A DNA stretch of 64,000 bases. It comes from an uncultured Lachnospiraceae bacterium. GTDB taxonomy: Bacteria; Bacillota; Clostridia; Lachnospirales; Lachnospiraceae. The notes below the pieces were generated by a model that saw only the letters and a list, made by a program, of their open reading frames with translations, did not search any database and was not told where the DNA came from. Made by a program: the position numbers and the translations under genes. This document shows positions 61,757-64,000 of this stretch, in pieces (position 1 is the stretch's first letter; each line of letters opens with the position of its first letter). Location: assembly GCA_910588215.1 (NCBI GenBank), contig CAJUQJ010000003.1, forward strand, positions 62,001 to 126,000, given 5' to 3'.

Positions 61757-62809
61757 TCAACTTTGACTCTTTTCCTTCAACTCTCCGGCCGCCTGCTCCG
61801 CCAGCCGCCTGCCTTCCTGCAGGCTCGCGCTGCCGATATGTCTCACATGGTTCCCGGCGTACATGGCATCCAGAATCAATCTGTCCTGCTCCTGTCTGCA
61901 CCAGGCCGCCGCTGCCTCGCTGCAGTCTGCGGACAGCTGCCGTAACACTTCCCGTTCCACCTGAAAACAAAGCATCGTTTCCGCATCCGTGATCCGCCGG
62001 CAGATGTCTTCCGCCTCCGAACCCTGCGCGGCCTCCACCGCGATCATCCCCTGACAGGCTGCAGGCAGAAACAATTCCGGCGGCAGGGGACAGAAGAAAA
62101 ATGCCGACGCATCATCGCTGCTGCTACTGCTATCGCTGTCTTTGCAGCCGATCCCCAGACGGTCCAGCCCGGCTTTGGCCAGAATAATCCCGTCATAGCC
62201 GCCTTCCTGCAGTTTACGCAGCCGCGTATCTACGTTGCCGCGAATATTCTCACATACTACATTCTTCCACAGCTTTCCGGCCAGAAGCTGCCGCCTCCTG
62301 CTGCCGCTGCCGATCCGAAACGCCGTGCCGTCGTCCTGCTCCTGCCGCATCCATTGATAATCATTCCGCTCCTTGTCATTTCCTTCGTTTCCCGTCTCTT
62401 TACGCCACCTATCTGTTTGCCGCCCGCTCCCGCAGAGGGCATCTTCGCTTTCTCCCGCCAGAAGCGGCATCCGCCCCTGCTTTGGAACCACCAGCACGTC
62501 CCGCACGTCTGCTCTGGGCAGTACGGCCACGATGGATAAGCCGCCGGCCAGTGTCATGGGCAGGTCCTTGGCCGAATGCACCGCAAGATCGATGCGCCCT
62601 TCCTGCAGCGCCTGCTCAAACTCCGAGGCAAAAACTCCCTTATCGCCAATCTCCGCCAACGGCTTGTCCTGTATGATATCCCCTTTTGTCCGCAGAATCA
62701 CGATCTCCGTCTGAAGACTGTCATCCGCCGCCTGCAGCGCTTCCTGCACCAGGGCTGCCTGTTTCAGGGCAAGTCTGCTTCCCCGCGTTCCGATCCTGAT
62801 CTTATTCAT
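61757..62809 (-). CDS. hemC: Hydroxymethylbilane synthase with insertions
   Basis: 350 residues, against about 310 in relatives. MNKIRIGTRGSRLALKQA and VHSAKDLPM (catalytic Asp 82) are normal, as are the RRR at 171-173 and RGNVDTRLRKL. An extra stretch of about 40 polar residues lies at about 122-163, and a Ser/Asp run at 224-233. The dipyrromethane-binding loop, usually GGCQ, reads LSADCSEAAAAW, keeping the Cys (296). It polymerises four porphobilinogens. The ATG at 62809 overlaps the end of the upstream gene by eight bases. Confidence 0.9.
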   Translation of the reverse strand: MNKIRIGTRGSRLALKQAALVQEALQAADDSLQTEIVILRTKGDIIQDKPLAEIGDKGVFASEFEQALQEGRIDLAVHSAKDLPMTLAGGLSIVAVLPRADVRDVLVVPKQGRMPLLAGESEDALCGSGRQTDRWRKETGNEGNDKERNDYQWMRQEQDDGTAFRIGSGSRRRQLLAGKLWKNVVCENIRGNVDTRLRKLQEGGYDGIILAKAGLDRLGIGCKDSDSSSSSDDASAFFFCPLPPELFLPAACQGMIAVEAAQGSEAEDICRRITDAETMLCFQVEREVLRQLSADCSEAAAAWCRQEQDRLILDAMYAGNHVRHIGSASLQEGRRLAEQAAGELKEKSQS

Positions 62810-63515
62810 CACACTCTCCATTTCCCTGCCGGTTGCTGTTCTTCTCCGTTCCCGCACAACTGTCCTGCCGCAGAATCTCTCCCGCCAGAAGCGCTGACAG
62901 TTCCTCCAACGCTGCCCTGCCCTCTTTCTCCAGACAATACAGGAACAGCTTCTCCAGAATCCGCTTCCTGTCATCCTCCTGCGGCACACGCTCCATCACC
63001 AGCGGACGGATTTGACCCATCAGGTCAATCGTGTCGCCCAGCCCATACGGCAGCGTACCGGTGATCTTTCTCCGCACCCAGGCCGCCGCCACCGGACTTT
63101 TACCATCCGTGGAAATGCCCACCGTCAAGGCTCCCTCCTTCACCAGCGCCGGAAAAAAGAAGGTGCACTTCTCCCGGTCATCCACCACATTGACCGGAAT
63201 ACGTGCCATCTGACAATATTCCGCAATACGCCTGTTCACCGCTTCCTCATCCGTGGCCGCGATCACGAAATCCGCTCCGGCCAGATCCTCAAGCGCAAAC
63301 GCTCGCTCCTCCAAAAGAAGAGAAGCCGCCCCATGCTCCTGCTCCCGCGGCCGCTTCTCCAATGTCCTCATACAGTCCTCGATCCTGGGGGCAATCACTG
63401 TCAGCACCGGGCCAAAGGGAAGCAGCTTCTCCACTTTCCTCGCTGCCACCCGGCCGCCGCCCACGATCACGCCCCTTTTTCCGCCTATCTCCACAAAAAA
63501 AGGAAAATGTCCCAT
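62802..63515 (-). CDS. Precorrin-2 dehydrogenase / sirohydrochlorin ferrochelatase-like
   Basis: 237 residues, like Met8p, SirC and the CysG N-terminus. FFVEIGGKRGVIVGGGRVAARKVEKLL is represented by the VGGGRVAARK NAD loop. FVIAATDEEAVNRRIAEYC, VNVVDDREKCTFFFPA (with the Asp used in catalysis) and GISTDGKSPVAAAWVR follow. It oxidises precorrin-2 to sirohydrochlorin and may insert iron or cobalt. The C-terminal 20 residues are polar and variable. It overlaps hemC by eight bases. Confidence 0.9.
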   Translation of the reverse strand: MGHFPFFVEIGGKRGVIVGGGRVAARKVEKLLPFGPVLTVIAPRIEDCMRTLEKRPREQEHGAASLLLEERAFALEDLAGADFVIAATDEEAVNRRIAEYCQMARIPVNVVDDREKCTFFFPALVKEGALTVGISTDGKSPVAAAWVRRKITGTLPYGLGDTIDLMGQIRPLVMERVPQEDDRKRILEKLFLYCLEKEGRAALEELSALLAGEILRQDSCAGTEKNSNRQGNGECDE

Positions 63516-63646
63516 ACTATCTGCCGCCTTCCCTGTGCACTTTCAGGATACCTTGTCATTGCCTGCCTGATATCCGTTTTGTACCATTCGTGCACGACTC
63601 ATGATCTGATAATCTGATGTCCTGATACTCTGATGTTCTGACGGGC

Positions 63647-64000
63647 TTATCGCCGTTTCTCATACACTGCCTGATTCATCAGCACCTGCACAACGGCTTC
63701 AAACGATGCACTGTCCAGCTCATCCCGCAGCAAATAGAGCAGCTTTTCCGCCGGACACTGCGCATAGCGTTCCTTCCAGTTCCGGTCAGCCTCCGTAAAC
63801 CGGTGGAATGAAAGTGTCTTACCAAGCATCTCCAGCTCCTCCGCCAGAATCTCCTCCGCATCCGCCAGCGCCTGCTGCTTTAACCTGTTATTTTCTTCGG
63901 CCAGGTTCTTAATCTCGTCCAACGCCACAAGACGGCAATGCTCCAGCCGCCCAATCTCCGCATCCATATCCGGCGGCATGGAAATATCAACAAAAAGCCG
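63647..64000 (-). CDS. hemA: Glutamyl-tRNA reductase, C-terminal part (cut by window edge)
   Basis: The last 117 codons are present, entering from the right edge as RLFVDISMPPDMDAEIG. This and the following VALDEIKNLAEENN are the conserved end of the NADPH domain of HemA. The long helical dimerisation domain follows (FTEADRNWKERYAQ). HemA reduces glutamyl-tRNA to glutamate-1-semialdehyde, the first committed step. A 131-base gap to the next gene contains several CTGAT motifs but no clear site. Confidence 0.87.
   Translation of the reverse strand, partial: RLFVDISMPPDMDAEIGRLEHCRLVALDEIKNLAEENNRLKQQALADAEEILAEELEMLGKTLSFHRFTEADRNWKERYAQCPAEKLLYLLRDELDSASFEAVVQVLMNQAVYEKRR

Noticed and set aside
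63597..63645. Series of CTGAT motifs between hemA and the precorrin-2 dehydrogenase gene
   Set aside because: The spacing is irregular and there is no dyad or promoter; probably simple-sequence drift.

Overview
The window looks like a chromosome segment of a Gram-positive anaerobe of the Clostridia, most likely Lachnospiraceae. The base composition is moderate. Genes are preceded by strong AGGAGG-type ribosome sites. The window combines a tetrapyrrole operon running hemA, precorrin-2 dehydrogenase, hemC, cobA-hemD, hemB, hemL with a large surface-glycan locus whose membrane proteins (DUF6020-like, GtrA, acyltransferase 3, PglK-like ABC) are typical of that family. No rRNA, tRNA or CRISPR array was seen. 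The taxon is inferred from gene content, not from a marker gene.

Layout. Positions 1-36,730, nearly all on the minus strand, are a glycan assembly locus. It holds a DltA-like adenylating enzyme and an SGNH/DltD-like protein; two GT4, one GT10 and a third GT4 transferase; a formyltransferase; a TviB/TviC-like pair making UDP-GalNAcA; an ATP-grasp ligase; a D-cysteine desulfhydrase/ACC-deaminase-like enzyme; a PglC/PglE/PglF-type initiation set; an O-antigen-ligase-like protein; GtrB- and GtrA-like proteins; a WecE-like aminotransferase; an acyltransferase 3; a PglK-like flippase; and a GT52-like transferase. Positions 37,292-56,068 have mixed strands and hold most of the pseudaminic acid pathway (PseI, PseF, PseG, PseC, PseB), with a PseH candidate at 26.4-26.9 kb. 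They also hold a group IV PLP decarboxylase, a second ATP-grasp ligase and more membrane proteins. A visibly AT-richer island at about 44.4-48.8 kb carries a secreted protein, a truncated IS110 element, an orphan BlaI-type repressor and a Uma2 nuclease. A nonsense-interrupted Rpn-type nuclease gene (56.4-57.4 kb) separates the glycan locus from the tetrapyrrole operon (57.6-64 kb).

How it works together (inference). PglF/PglE/PglC-like enzymes make a 4-amino-4,6-dideoxy sugar nucleotide and load a phosphosugar on undecaprenyl phosphate. Cytoplasmic GTs extend it with GalNAcA, pseudaminic acid and other sugars. A PglK-like ABC protein flips the lipid-linked glycan. An O-antigen-ligase-like protein, seven GT-C-type membrane proteins fed by GtrB/GtrA lipid-linked sugars, an acyltransferase 3 and the SGNH/DltD-like protein then finish or decorate it outside. 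Several amino-acid-handling enzymes suggest aminoacyl or amide substituents. The acceptor of the glycan is not visible.

The least expected non-coding signal is a family of five dispersed multi-hairpin elements bounded by GTAACAGTTCAGCC inverted repeats, each downstream of a gene in the same orientation, with paired substitutions that preserve stems. Two further repeat families, a candidate IS110 bridge-RNA region and short in-frame insertions in conserved enzymes (PseG, HemC, CobA-HemD) are also described.
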